From Cupriavidus necator (GTDB taxonomy: Bacteria > Pseudomonadota > Gammaproteobacteria > Burkholderiales > Burkholderiaceae), in contig CP074390.1 of NCBI GenBank assembly GCA_022041995.1, positions 1,674,001-1,738,000 on the forward strand: 64,000 nucleotides of DNA, given 5' to 3'. The first letter of the stretch is position 1, and the number at the start of each line of letters is the position of its first letter. Shown in pieces: positions 25,182 through 34,375 of this stretch. The translations under genes were made by a program, and so were the position numbers. The notes under the pieces were generated by a model, which saw nothing but the letters and a program-made list of their open reading frames with translations, searched no databases and was not told the origin of the DNA.

Positions 25182-26474
25182 CTACTCCTCGCGGGAGCCT
25201 GCCAACGGCCCGCTTGTGGGATTTTGGGACTTGCGCCGGGCCCGGCGCGTCGAGGACCACTCATCCAGCCGGACTTCGTCGCGGATGCTGGCGAGCACGC
25301 CGACCAGGCGGTCGATTTCGCTGGCGCCAAGTTTCGCATGCAGCGTAAGTCGCATCAATGCCCGATTCTTCGGCGTTGCCGGCGCACAGAATACCGCGCC
25401 GAAGATCCCGCGGCTCTGCAGCGCATCGCGCAGCACCTTCACTTGCGGCTCGGTTCCCGCCTCCAGCCCGATGATCTGCTCGGAGCCTTCGCTGATGTTG
25501 TAGCCCAATTCGGCAATTGCGGACCGGGTGTCGCGGGTGATGGCGTGCAGGCGCGCACGGCGCTCATCCGCCGCGGCGACGAAATCCGTGACGGCATTGA
25601 ACCACGCAAGCTCATGGCGCAGCAGCCCGGAACTGAAAATGGCCGGCCGGGACTCAACCGCGAAGAAGTCCTTGAAACCGGTCGAACAGGCAACATAGCC
25701 GGCGCGGCCGGCGAACGCCTTGGCGAGCGACGCCGTGCGGAAGTGGACGCGCTCAGACAGCCCGAGCGCGGGCACCAGGCCGCCGCCGGACGGCCCATGG
25801 GTGCCCAGCGAGTGCGACTCATCCACCACCAGCACGCAGCCCGACGCCTCCGCCAGCGCGACATAGTCCGCCAGCGGTGCCACGCTGCCTGTGGTGCTGT
25901 AGACCGAGTCCACCATGATCACGCCCGGGCCGAAGCGCTCAAGCTGGCGGCGCACGTGCTCGCAATCGTTGTGGCGCACCGGCACGGCCTGCGCGCCCGC
26001 GGCGATGATGCCCTCCCACAGGGAGGCATGCCCGTTCATGTCGATATAGACCGGAATCCCGGGCCCCGCAATGCACTGCACCAGGCCGACGTTGGCGGCC
26101 CAGCCGGACTGGGCGATCAGCCCGTCCTCGGCCTGCATCAGGTCCGCGATCTTGCGCTCGACCCGCCGCTGCGGAGTGTCGCCGTGCTGGAACACGGAAG
26201 ACATCAGCAGCTCCGGCTCCTCATTGAGGAAGGCCCGCGCCTGCGCCTGCACCAGCGAGTCTTCCCCGAGCAGGCAAAGGTAATCGTTACTGCTCAGGTG
26301 CAGCGCATCGGGCCCGGGCGTGCGCCCATGAAGCAGGTGATCGCCGCCCCACAGCTTGCCCATCCGCTCATCGAAATGTTGTGCCATCCGCGCCGTGATC
26401 CATGGCGGCAGAGTGGGGGCTTTGGCGCGACTGGCGCGGTGCATCGATTGCGCAGGCTCGGCTTCGGAGATCAT
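25182..26474 (-). CDS. CqsA/LqsA-like alpha-hydroxyketone autoinducer synthase (PLP enzyme)
   Basis: A 430-residue fold-type I PLP enzyme of the alpha-oxoamine synthase group. Typical motifs: 'HLSSNDYLCLLGED' near the N-terminus, 'MNGHASLWEGIIAAGA', the cofactor Asp in 'VLVVDESHSLGTHGPSGGG', and the Schiff-base Lys in 'TASLAKAFAGRAGY'. CqsA and LqsA condense an acyl-CoA with an amino acid or SAM to make CAI-1 or LAI-1 type signals. AAGGAAG precedes the ATG at 26474. Its pairing with a six-helix kinase downstream favours signal synthesis over biotin (BioF) or haem (HemA) synthesis, which the overall sequence also argues against. Confidence 0.88.
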   Translation of the reverse strand: MISEAEPAQSMHRASRAKAPTLPPWITARMAQHFDERMGKLWGGDHLLHGRTPGPDALHLSSNDYLCLLGEDSLVQAQARAFLNEEPELLMSSVFQHGDTPQRRVERKIADLMQAEDGLIAQSGWAANVGLVQCIAGPGIPVYIDMNGHASLWEGIIAAGAQAVPVRHNDCEHVRRQLERFGPGVIMVDSVYSTTGSVAPLADYVALAEASGCVLVVDESHSLGTHGPSGGGLVPALGLSERVHFRTASLAKAFAGRAGYVACSTGFKDFFAVESRPAIFSSGLLRHELAWFNAVTDFVAAADERRARLHAITRDTRSAIAELGYNISEGSEQIIGLEAGTEPQVKVLRDALQSRGIFGAVFCAPATPKNRALMRLTLHAKLGASEIDRLVGVLASIRDEVRLDEWSSTRRARRKSQNPTSGPLAGSREE

Positions 26475-26797
26475 GGGACTTCCTTCAACAGGTCGGATCA
26501 GAATGGGGAATCGGTGGCAAGGCTCTGCAAGGCGTTTCGGCAATGGAAGCGTCTATGCGTGACGCGGCCGCATCCAGTCCTTCCAGTACATGCATGGGCT
26601 GACAACCCAGGGGTCTACCCAGCGAACACTGTGCCACCCTTAATCTAGGATTGTGACGGGACTTCCACCAATCCAACGTCTGTTTGGAGATGGGGCAGGG
26701 ATTTCAGAAGCGTGGGCCCGCAAACGCTCGGCCGGTAGCGGTGCAGGGCCGGTTGCGCATGGGAATGGTACGGGGAGAGCGGGCGGATATGTGATGC

Positions 26798-27236
26798 ATG
26801 CTGCGCATATTGGACAATCCCGAGCGCATCGGCCACGGCTGTCGAAGATTTCCTGGGGAGGAAATGCGGCCAGCGGCGATCGCGGCAAGCAGCGTGGCTC
26901 GTCGTGCGATCGCGATGGCAAAGTCTGGCAGCACCGCGGCGGGGCCTCGTCTTGGCGCGGCAGGGGGAAAAATGCTGTCGGCACCGGCCCGGAAAGGACT
27001 ACCCCCGGGCAGACTCGTGGATGGAGACGTGCCCGGCGTGATATGCCTGGGAGTCAGCGCAGCGCTGTTTCGAGCAAGGCATCGATCCGCCTGAACAATG
27101 CGCTGTCCGGTTCCGTGAACGGCTGCCACACTCCGCACCATCAGCGATCGCGGAGGAATTCGAGGCGCTGCTGGCGGCGCATTTTCGCGTGCGCTCGCCG
27201 CTGGCGGAGAAGACGGGGCGGGTGCGGGGCGGCTGA
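26798..27236 (+). pseudogene. Possible decayed small gene
   Basis: One frame from 26798 ends in '...DVPGVICLGVSAALF', and the next frame continues 'EQGIDPPEQCAVRFRERLP' and '...IAEEFEALLAAHF' to a stop at 27236. Removing one T near 27,064 would join them. The second half has coding-like codons. I do not recognise the protein. The rest of the ~850 bp between the autoinducer synthase and the acyl-CoA dehydrogenase (26475-27326) shows nothing definite. Confidence 0.25.
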
Positions 27237-27326
27237 GGGCAAGCGTGTGCCCCCGTGCGGCGCGTCGGCTTCTGGCCGGCGTTGCCGCCGACCGGCACGG
27301 GCCATGTCATTCGATTTTGCATTCCA

Positions 27327-28505
27327 TCAGCCGGCGCCGCCGCCCTCCAGCGCCGCCCCCCGCGCCTCCATCGTCCTGCGCGCAATATTGAGCTGGTGGA
27401 TCTGCGTCGTGCCCTCATACAGCCGGAACAGCCGCACATCGCGATAGAAGCGCTCGGCCACGGTGCGCGCCATATACCCGCTGCCGCCAAATACCTGCAC
27501 CGCGCGGTCGGCCACGCGGCCGGCCATCTCCGAGGCGAACAGCTTGCACATCGACGCCTCCATGGTCACGTCTTCGCCAGCGTCGCGCTTGCGCGCGGTG
27601 TCGAGCACCAGTGCGCGGGCGGCGTGCAGTTCCGTATTGCTGTCGGCAATCATTTGCTGCACCAGCTGGTAGTCCGCGATCGGCTTGCCGAACTGGCGCC
27701 GCAGCGCCGCGTAGCGGACCATCTCGTCGACCAGCCGGATGGCGGGCCCCACGCACAGGCCGGCCAGGTTGATGCGCTGCTTGTTCAATGCCTTCATCGC
27801 CGTCTTGAAGCCGACATTGGGTTTGCCGCCGCCGATGGCGCTGGCCGGCACGCGGCAGTTCTTCAGGTAGACATCGCCCACCGGTGAGCCGTGCTGTCCC
27901 ATCTTGCGTTCCGGTTCGCTGGTGCCGAGGCCCGCGGTGCCGCGCTCGATCAGGAAGGCGCTGATGCCATGGGCGCCCGGCGTATCCGGATCGGTGCGGG
28001 CGAACACGGTGAACAGGTCGGCGATCGGCGCATTGGTGATGAAGCACTTGGTGCCGTTCAGCACGTAGTGATCGCCGTCCTGGCGTGCGGTGGTTTGCAG
28101 CGAGGTCGCATCGGAGCCGGCTTCGGGCTCGGTCAGCGCAAAGCAGCCGGTCACTTCACCGGAGGCCAACCGTGGCAGGTAGCGCTGCCGCTGTGCTTCG
28201 GTGCCGTCGGCCACCAGCGATTCGGAGGCGATGCCGGTGTTGCCGCCGAAGCGGGCACGGAACACGGTGGCGGCCTGCGAGACTTCGATGTTCACCTGCG
28301 CCAGTTCCTCGGTGGTCAGGCCCGCGCCGCCGTACGCTTCGGGGATGCTGTGGCCGAACAGGCCGAGACGGCGCATCTGCCCGACCACGGGCTCGGGGAT
28401 GACATCGGTACGGTCGATCTCCGCCTCGAGCGGGATGCAGGTGTCCAGCACGAAGCGGCGGATATCGGCAAGCAGCGCTTGCTGGCGGGCGGGGTCGCGG
28501 ATCAT
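27327..28505 (-). CDS. Acyl-CoA dehydrogenase
   Basis: A 392-residue flavoprotein. Typical blocks appear in order: 'LGLFGHSIPEAYGGAGL', the FAD/acyl-CoA motif 'CFALTEPEAGSD', 'NGTKCFITNAPIADLF', 'AALRRQFGKPIADYQLVQ' and the C-terminal signature 'VQVFGGSGYMA'. The catalytic base is probably E364 in LYEGTTQI. It introduces an alpha-beta double bond into an acyl-CoA and hands electrons to ETF. It is co-directional with a Bug receptor and an IclR regulator, and close to a CoA-transferase, suggesting CoA-activated catabolism of a short organic acid. The start at 28505 precedes the conserved N-terminal helix. Confidence 0.92.
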   Translation of the reverse strand: MIRDPARQQALLADIRRFVLDTCIPLEAEIDRTDVIPEPVVGQMRRLGLFGHSIPEAYGGAGLTTEELAQVNIEVSQAATVFRARFGGNTGIASESLVADGTEAQRQRYLPRLASGEVTGCFALTEPEAGSDATSLQTTARQDGDHYVLNGTKCFITNAPIADLFTVFARTDPDTPGAHGISAFLIERGTAGLGTSEPERKMGQHGSPVGDVYLKNCRVPASAIGGGKPNVGFKTAMKALNKQRINLAGLCVGPAIRLVDEMVRYAALRRQFGKPIADYQLVQQMIADSNTELHAARALVLDTARKRDAGEDVTMEASMCKLFASEMAGRVADRAVQVFGGSGYMARTVAERFYRDVRLFRLYEGTTQIHQLNIARRTMEARGAALEGGGAG

Positions 28506-28546
28506 GGAAGGTTTCCGGTTGGTTGGATGAGCGGGAGCGTGCGCGG

Positions 28547-29548
28547 CTACTGTGCCGTGATGCCGGCTGTCTTCAGCACGCCGGTCCATTTCCTGGTTTC
28601 CGTGTCCAGGAAGCGGTCGAATGCGGCGGTGGATTGCAGTGCGAGGTCCATGCCCAGCTCGGCCAGGCGGCGTGCCGTGGCGGGGTCCGATGTGGCCTGC
28701 GCGGCGGCCTCGGCCAGCTTGCGCACCACCGCGTCCGGCGTGCCCTGCGGCGCGACCAGGCCGAGCCACGCCCCCACCTCATAGCCGGGCAGGCGCGCGG
28801 CCTCGGCCACAGTGGGCACGTCGGGCAGCGCCTGCGAGCGTTTTGCCGAGGTCACCGCCAGCGCCCGCAGCTTGCCGCTTTGCACCTGCTGGCGGGCAAT
28901 GGCCGAGGTCAGCGCCATCATCGAGACGCGCGCGCCCAGCAGGTCGCTCATGGCCTCGGGCTGGCCCTTGTAGGGCACATGGGTAAGCTTCACGTGCGTC
29001 ATCTGCGCCAGCAGTTCCGCCGAGAGATGGTTCGAGGTGCCGACGCCCGCGCTGGCGTAGGTCAGCGTGCCGGGCTGGTTGCGCGCGGCGTCGAGCAATT
29101 CAGGCAGCGTGCGCAGCGGCGACGCGGCCGGCACCACGATCACGTTGGGTACGGCACCAATGCCCGCCACCGCGCGGAAGTCCTTGCCGCTCTTGCCCTG
29201 ATGGACCGACGGGTTGAGCAGCGGCCCGACCACATAGCTGGGGCTGACCGCCAGCAGCGTATAGCCGTCGGCGGCCGACCGGGCGACGAAGTCCGCGCCG
29301 ATGGCGCCGCCGGCGCCGGTCTTGTTCTCGACGATGACGGGCTGCTTCAGCACCCGCGCCATGTTCTCCGCGGTGATGCGGGTGACGGAGTCGACCACGC
29401 CGCCCGCCGAGAACGGCACGATGATCCGTATCGGGCGGTCCGGGAAGCGCGCCGCATGGTCGGGGGCGGCCAGCACTGGCAGCGGCATCAGCGCGGCGCA
29501 GGCCAGCATGCCGGCAGCGAGCCGGCGCAACGGTTGGATGGCATCCAT
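28547..29548 (-). CDS. Bug-family (TctC-like) periplasmic solute receptor
   Basis: A 333-residue receptor with signal peptide MDAIQPLRRLAAGMLACAALMPLPVLAAP. Family motifs: 'RPIRIIVPFSAGGVVDSVTRI', 'VENKTGAGGAIGADFVARS', 'HVPYKGQPEAMSDLLGARV' and 'PDVPTVAEA'. Such receptors serve tripartite tricarboxylate transporters and bind carboxylates through two water bridges. No TctA/TctB membrane partners are nearby, which is normal for the very expanded Bug family. It lies 41 bp upstream of the acyl-CoA dehydrogenase, so the ligand is probably the acid that enters that pathway. Confidence 0.92.
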   Translation of the reverse strand: MDAIQPLRRLAAGMLACAALMPLPVLAAPDHAARFPDRPIRIIVPFSAGGVVDSVTRITAENMARVLKQPVIVENKTGAGGAIGADFVARSAADGYTLLAVSPSYVVGPLLNPSVHQGKSGKDFRAVAGIGAVPNVIVVPAASPLRTLPELLDAARNQPGTLTYASAGVGTSNHLSAELLAQMTHVKLTHVPYKGQPEAMSDLLGARVSMMALTSAIARQQVQSGKLRALAVTSAKRSQALPDVPTVAEAARLPGYEVGAWLGLVAPQGTPDAVVRKLAEAAAQATSDPATARRLAELGMDLALQSTAAFDRFLDTETRKWTGVLKTAGITAQ

Positions 29549-29671
29549 CTTGTCTCCTTGGGTTGCCTGCGCCAGGGGATTTCCCGGGGCGCGGTTTCAT
29601 GCGGGCCTCTGGCGGGCCGCTTGTCATTGCCGGCGACATCACCGGCGGACGGCATTGCTGCGTCCTGTCGG

Positions 29672-30517
29672 CTAGCGCGCGCAGCTCAGTTCGATCTGCC
29701 GCACCGCCTCGCGCAGCCTTGGCGCCACCTCGCGCTCCAGCATGTTGTCGCGGTTGCGCGATGCGGCGATGGTGCAGTTCAGCGCAAACGGGTCTTCGTG
29801 CAGCGACTGGCGCACGGGTGCCGCGATCGCGTGGATCTCTGGCCGCCACTCGCCGCGGCTCAGGCAGTAGCCGTGCGCGCGGAAGTGCTTCTGGTCGTCC
29901 GCCCACATCTGGCGCTCAACATTGAAGCGCTCCGGATCGTCCACGCGCAGCCGGTTCAGCAGTGCCGTGCGCTCGTCGGCGCTGCAGGCCAGCAAGACCG
30001 CGCGGCCGATCGCACTGGCCAGCAGCGGCCGGGTGCTGCCGATGTCTGGCTGGTAGAGGTTGCCGGGATCCAGCCGGCAACTGTCCACGTACACCACCGA
30101 CAGCCGCTCGCGCATGCCCAGGTTCACCGTGCAGCCGGTTTCCCGCGCAATGGCCTCCATGTAAGGCCGCGCCACCTGGCGGATCGCCAGCCCGGCCAGC
30201 ATCGGGTAGGCCAGCGCCAGCACGCCGGCGCCCAGCCGGTACTTCTGGTTGCCGGGCACGCGGCTCAGGAAGCCGAGCAGCCCCAGCGTGTAGGTCAGCC
30301 GCGACACCGTCGCCTTGGGCAGCCCCGTGCGCGCCACAATGTCCTGGTTGCCCAGCACCGGGCTGGACGGCGTGAAGGCGCGCAGCACCTCCAGGCCGCG
30401 CGCCAGATTGGTGGCGAACTGGCGGTCGGTGGCCAGTGCATCCTCGCTGGCCAGGCCTGGCAGGGGCAGGTGTTCCGGGTTGCGGTCCATGCTGTGCGGT
30501 GGTTGCTTGGGTTCCAT
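29672..30517 (-). CDS. IclR-family transcriptional regulator
   Basis: A 281-residue regulator. The N-terminal winged HTH (about 35-95) reads 'FATNLARGLEVLRAFTP...LGNQDIVARTGLPKATVSRLTYTLGLLGFL'. The C-terminal effector domain has 'GCTVNLGMRERLSVVYVDSCR', 'ASAIGRAVLLA' and 'EIHAIAAPVRQSL'. It faces the CoA-transferase gene across 127 bp that contain a near-perfect IclR-type palindrome (30561-30577), and it is followed by the Bug receptor and acyl-CoA dehydrogenase. It probably controls both directions. Confidence 0.9.
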   Translation of the reverse strand: MEPKQPPHSMDRNPEHLPLPGLASEDALATDRQFATNLARGLEVLRAFTPSSPVLGNQDIVARTGLPKATVSRLTYTLGLLGFLSRVPGNQKYRLGAGVLALAYPMLAGLAIRQVARPYMEAIARETGCTVNLGMRERLSVVYVDSCRLDPGNLYQPDIGSTRPLLASAIGRAVLLACSADERTALLNRLRVDDPERFNVERQMWADDQKHFRAHGYCLSRGEWRPEIHAIAAPVRQSLHEDPFALNCTIAASRNRDNMLEREVAPRLREAVRQIELSCAR

Positions 30518-30560
30518 GCTGGGATCCGGGGAAGGGGGGCGTCAATGTTGTAGCACGACC

Positions 30561-30577
30561 GTTCCGCACAGCGAAAC
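30561..30577. promoter_or_regulatory. Candidate IclR operator
   Basis: GTTCCGC-ACA-GCGAAAC is a 7-3-7 inverted repeat with one mismatch, extended by flanking ACC/GGT-like pairs. It closely resembles IclR-family sites and lies between the divergent IclR and CoA-transferase genes. Confidence 0.5.
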
Positions 30578-30644
30578 CGTACTTGCATCCGGGCCCGCCG
30601 CCTGCCACCTTGCAGCAGACGCCAATGCCGCCGGGAGGGCCGCC

Positions 30645-31879
30645 ATGCAAGACCAGGACTCACACGTTGTATCGCCAGACGCACACTGCACGGGCCCGCT
30701 GGGCGGATTGCGCATCCTCGACATGGCCACCGTGGTGGCCGGCCCGTTTTCCGCCACGCTGTGTGCCGACATGGGCGCCGATGTGGTCAAGCTGGAACTG
30801 CCCGACGGCAGCGATCCGCTGCGCGGGCTGGAGCCGGTGACCGAGGACCACGCCCTGTACTGGAAGGTGACCAACCGCGGCAAGCGCGGCATCTCGCTCG
30901 ATGTGCGCACGCCGCGCGGCCGCGAGATCTTCCTGCGGTTGCTGCCTCAGTTCGATGTGCTGGTCGAGAACTTCCGTACCGGCACGCTGGCGCGCTGGGG
31001 GCTGGATCTCGACACCCTGCACGCGGTCAACCCGAAGCTGATCGTGCTGCGGCTGACCGGCTTCGGCCAGACCGGGCCCGATGCGGCGCGGCCGGGCTTT
31101 GCCCGCATCTTTGAAGCCAGGAGCGGCTTCACCAACCTGGCGGGCACCGCGCAGAGCGGGCCGATGCATATGAACTACCCGTTGGGGACGTGATCGCCGG
31201 GCTGTTCGGCGCCTTTGCGATTGCCACTGCGGTGGCAGAGCAGCGCTCCAGGCCCGGCCAGCGGGGCCGCGAGATCGACCTGGCCGCCACCGAGGCGCTG
31301 TTCCGCCTGCTGGACCCGCTGGCCATTGAGTATGAACAACTGGGCCATGTGCGCCAGCGCGCCGGCAACCGCACCACCTACGCGGCGCCGTCCAACATGT
31401 ACCGCACCGCGGACGAGACCTGGGTCACGGTAGTGGCCTCCTCCGATGCCACCTTCCGCCGGCTGGCGCAGGCCATGGGCGCGCCGCAACTGGCGCAGGC
31501 GCCGGAATACGCCACCAACGCCGGGCGCGTGCGCAATATCGAGGCGCTGGATGGCAGCATTGCGGAGTGGTTTGCGGCGCAGCCCTATGCCGCCGTGGCC
31601 GCCCGGCTGGAGCAGTGCCAGGTGCCGTTCAGCAAGGTATTCAGCATCGCCGATATCGTCGACGACCCGCAGATGGCGGCGCGCCAGGCCATCGTGCGGC
31701 TGCCCGATCCGGACCTGGGTTCGGTGCCGGCGCCATGCGTGGTGCCGCGCTTCTCCGGCTATGCGCCGCCGTCACCGCGTACCGGGCCGGATGTGGGCGA
31801 ACACAATGCCGAGGTCTATGGGCGGCTTGGTATCGGGGATGAAGAGCTGGCCCGGCTGCGGGCAGAGGGCGTGGTCTGA
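30645..31879 (+). pseudogene. CaiB/BaiF CoA-transferase with frameshift at the catalytic Asp
   Basis: From the ATG at 30645 (GGGAGGG upstream) the frame encodes 182 residues of a family III CoA-transferase ('ILDMATVVAGPFSATLCADMGADVVKLELPD', 'NRGKRGISLDVRTPRGREIF') up to 'MHMNYPLGT' and a stop at 31193. The next frame continues 'IAGLFGAFAIATAVAEQRS' to a normal end at 31879. One missing base near 31,187 would restore 'YPLGDVIAGLFGAF', where the Asp aligns with catalytic Asp169 of formyl-CoA transferase. Either the gene is dead or the base is a sequencing error. The intact enzyme would move CoA between acids, fitting the adjacent acyl-CoA dehydrogenase. Confidence 0.8.
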
Positions 31880-31897
31880 CACACCGGGCGCGAATGC

Positions 31898-32818
31898 TCA
31901 CTCCCCAGTCATCAGCGTCGAAAAATCCCCCACGACCTGCCGCAACAGCCGTGCCGCCGGCGGCGACAGCACCCGGCCCTGGCGCGACACGGTCTGGATT
32001 TCGCCCTGGTAAAGCAGGGGGTTCTTCATTGGCAGCGACACCACGCGCGCCTCTTGCAGCTGGTTCCACAAGGCCAGGCGCGTACACAGGACATAGCCAA
32101 GCCCCGCCGCCGCGAAATGCCCCAGCGCATTGAATGACGACGTGGTCAGCAGCGACTGCAGGCGCACGCCCTCGCTGATCTCGGCGGCCTCGATGTGCTG
32201 GCGCACGCCGAAGGTCCGGTGCAAGGTGGCGCCGGGGTAGGGCAGCAGGTCTTGCAGCGCCAGTGGCCGGCCCAGCTGCGCCAGCGGGTGCGAGGCCAGC
32301 ACCTGGGTCTGGATCGGCATCGGATGGGCGTGGTGGCAGCGCAGCCGCGCGTCCTTGGGCGGCTGGAACACCAGCCCGATATGGGCGCTGCCATCGACAA
32401 TGCGCTGCACGATCTCGTCGGTGCTGCCCACCGACAGGTCCACCGTGATGCCCGGGTGGGCCAGCATGAAGGTGCGCAGGCTATGGCGCATCAGCCATTC
32501 CACGAAACCTTCGCCCGCCACGATGTCGATATGTCCGCGCGCCACTTTCTGGATGCTGTCGAGTTCGGCCAGCAACTGCTGCTTCTGGTTGTTCTGGTTG
32601 CGCACGTAGGCGGCCAGCAAATCGCCCGCCTCGGTGGCAACCACGCCGCGGCCATGCCGCTCCAGCAGCCGCGTGCCACAGTCTTTCTCCAGCACCGCGA
32701 TGGCCCGGCTGACGGCTGAAGGGTCCATGTCGAGGACCTCGGCGGCGCCGCGGACCGAGCCGCTGTCGAGCACCTGCATGAAGTAGCGCACGCGCCGCGT
32801 GTCCAGTTTGTCGTCCAT
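31898..32818 (-). CDS. LysR-type transcriptional regulator
   Basis: A 306-residue LysR protein. The winged HTH is at residues ~5-65 (RRVRYFMQVLDSGSVRGAAEVLDMDPSAVSRAIAVLEKDCGTRLLERHGRGVVATEAG). The effector domain has 'GEGFVEWLMRHSLRTFMLAHPGI' and 'LLTTSSFNALGHFAAAGLGYVLC'. The frame is open far upstream, but the ATG at 32818 gives the usual length. It is divergent to the DUF3100/M20 gene pair, with a perfect 19-bp palindrome 27 bp before its start, and probably controls them. Confidence 0.92.
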   Translation of the reverse strand: MDDKLDTRRVRYFMQVLDSGSVRGAAEVLDMDPSAVSRAIAVLEKDCGTRLLERHGRGVVATEAGDLLAAYVRNQNNQKQQLLAELDSIQKVARGHIDIVAGEGFVEWLMRHSLRTFMLAHPGITVDLSVGSTDEIVQRIVDGSAHIGLVFQPPKDARLRCHHAHPMPIQTQVLASHPLAQLGRPLALQDLLPYPGATLHRTFGVRQHIEAAEISEGVRLQSLLTTSSFNALGHFAAAGLGYVLCTRLALWNQLQEARVVSLPMKNPLLYQGEIQTVSRQGRVLSPPAARLLRQVVGDFSTLMTGE

Positions 32819-32844
32819 TGAAAGCACGTGCCACTCCGTTTGAG

Positions 32845-32863
32845 CGTTGCATTGAATGCAACG
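32845..32863. promoter_or_regulatory. Perfect palindrome, candidate LysR operator
   Basis: CGTTGCATT-G-AATGCAACG is a 9-1-9 perfect inverted repeat. It contains the T-N11-A core of LysR sites and lies between the divergent LysR and DUF3100 genes. Confidence 0.6.
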
Positions 32864-33008
32864 AGTTTCCCATACCACGATCATTGATGAAACGCTCAGG
32901 CGCCGGAATACTAGACCGATCCTTCTCGGTAAGCGGTCAACGTCGAACCGAAATGCCGATAAAAGCACTTTTGTGCGACATAAGCAGCCGTCCCCGCGGA
33001 GACACCTG

Positions 33009-34352
33009 ATGACCAACCCCATTGCCCAGCCAGCGCTTGCGCCCGCTTCCCCGATTGCCGCCGTCACTGGCAGTGGCAAGGTACGACTGGCCGTTGTCAC
33101 GCTGGTCGTGGTGGCGATTGCCGAAACCATTGGCGCAGTGCAGTTCAGGCTGGGGCCGGGCAAGGTCGTGCTGATGCCGATGCTGTGGGCGCTGCTGATG
33201 GCCGCGGCGTGGGGCATCGCGGCCCGGAACGTGCCGCGCGCGGTGCGCATCGACGCGCCGCTGCAATCGCTGGCCACGGGGCTGCTTAATGCCGGGCTGT
33301 TGCTGTTCGTGGTGAAGCTCGGCCTGACCGTGGGCGGCGCGCTGCCGCAGCTCAAGGGCGCGGGCTGGGCGCTGCTGTTCCAGGAGTTCGGGCACGCGCT
33401 CGGGACGCTGGCGCTGGGCCTGCCGCTGGCCTTGCTGCTGGGCATCAAGCGCGAGGCCGTCGGCGCGACCTTCTCGGTGGGGCGCGAGGGCAATATCGTC
33501 ATCATCGGCGAGAAATACGGCATGGCCTCGCCGGAAGGCCGCGGCGTGCTGGCCGAGTACATCACGGGCACCGTGCTGGGCGCGCTCTTCATCGCGGTGC
33601 TGTCGGGGTTTGTCAGCAGCCTGGGCATCTTCGATCCGCGCTCGCTGGCCATGGGTGCCGGCGTGGGGTCGGGCAGCCTGATGGCGGCGGCGGTCGGCGC
33701 CATCGTCGCGCAGCATCCGGGGCAGGCTGCCGAGATCATGGCGATTGCCGCGGCGTCGAACCTGCTGACCTCGGTGGCGGGCTTCTACTTCACGCTGTTC
33801 CTGTCGCTGCCGCTGTGTTCGTGGCTGTACGGCAAGCTGGAGCCGGTGCTGGGCCGCTTCTCGCGCCGTGACGCCATGCGCGAGGTGCAGGACGTCAGGC
33901 TCGATGGCGCGCTGGCGCACGTCACCTCGGCGCGGGATGCCGCGCTGGGCTGGTTCGTGGTCGGCGCCGGCGTGCTGATCGGCAACAAGCTGTCATACAA
34001 CGTGCCGCTGTCGGTATCGCTCAAGGGCATCCTGGTGGCCATTGCCATCGTGGCGGCCTGCGACCTGCTCAAGCGCGTGTTCCCGCGCGTGCCGCTGCTG
34101 CTGACGATGTCGGTGGTGGTCACGCTGATCGGCGTGCCGGGGATGCTGCCGTTCTCCGATGCCGTCATCGCCATGACGGAAAAACTCAACTTCATGACCT
34201 TCACCACGCCGGTGCTGGCGCTGGCGGGCTTTTCGGTGGCCAAGGACCTGCCGGTGTTCCGGCTGCTTGGCTGGCGCATCGTGGTGGTGTCGCTGACGGC
34301 CACGGCCGGCACTTTCCTCGGTGCCACGCTGATCGCCGAGTTCTTCCACTGA
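33009..34352 (+). CDS. DUF3100 multi-pass membrane protein (putative transporter)
   Basis: A 447-residue protein with about eleven hydrophobic helices. Conserved features include 'FQEFGHALGTLALGLPLALLLG', 'GREGNIVIIGEKYGMASPEGRG' and 'GAGVGSGSLMAAAVG', typical of DUF3100. The start at 33009 follows GGAGACACCTG. DUF3100 proteins are uncharacterised; the helix count and the Gly/Ser-rich re-entrant-like motifs suggest transport. It is followed 23 bp later by an M20-family amidohydrolase, a pairing that suggests uptake of an N-acyl or amide compound later hydrolysed in the cytoplasm. That link is inference. Confidence 0.85.
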   Translation: MTNPIAQPALAPASPIAAVTGSGKVRLAVVTLVVVAIAETIGAVQFRLGPGKVVLMPMLWALLMAAAWGIAARNVPRAVRIDAPLQSLATGLLNAGLLLFVVKLGLTVGGALPQLKGAGWALLFQEFGHALGTLALGLPLALLLGIKREAVGATFSVGREGNIVIIGEKYGMASPEGRGVLAEYITGTVLGALFIAVLSGFVSSLGIFDPRSLAMGAGVGSGSLMAAAVGAIVAQHPGQAAEIMAIAAASNLLTSVAGFYFTLFLSLPLCSWLYGKLEPVLGRFSRRDAMREVQDVRLDGALAHVTSARDAALGWFVVGAGVLIGNKLSYNVPLSVSLKGILVAIAIVAACDLLKRVFPRVPLLLTMSVVVTLIGVPGMLPFSDAVIAMTEKLNFMTFTTPVLALAGFSVAKDLPVFRLLGWRIVVVSLTATAGTFLGATLIAEFFH

Positions 34353-34375
34353 TCCCGCCCGAGCAGAGATTCCAC

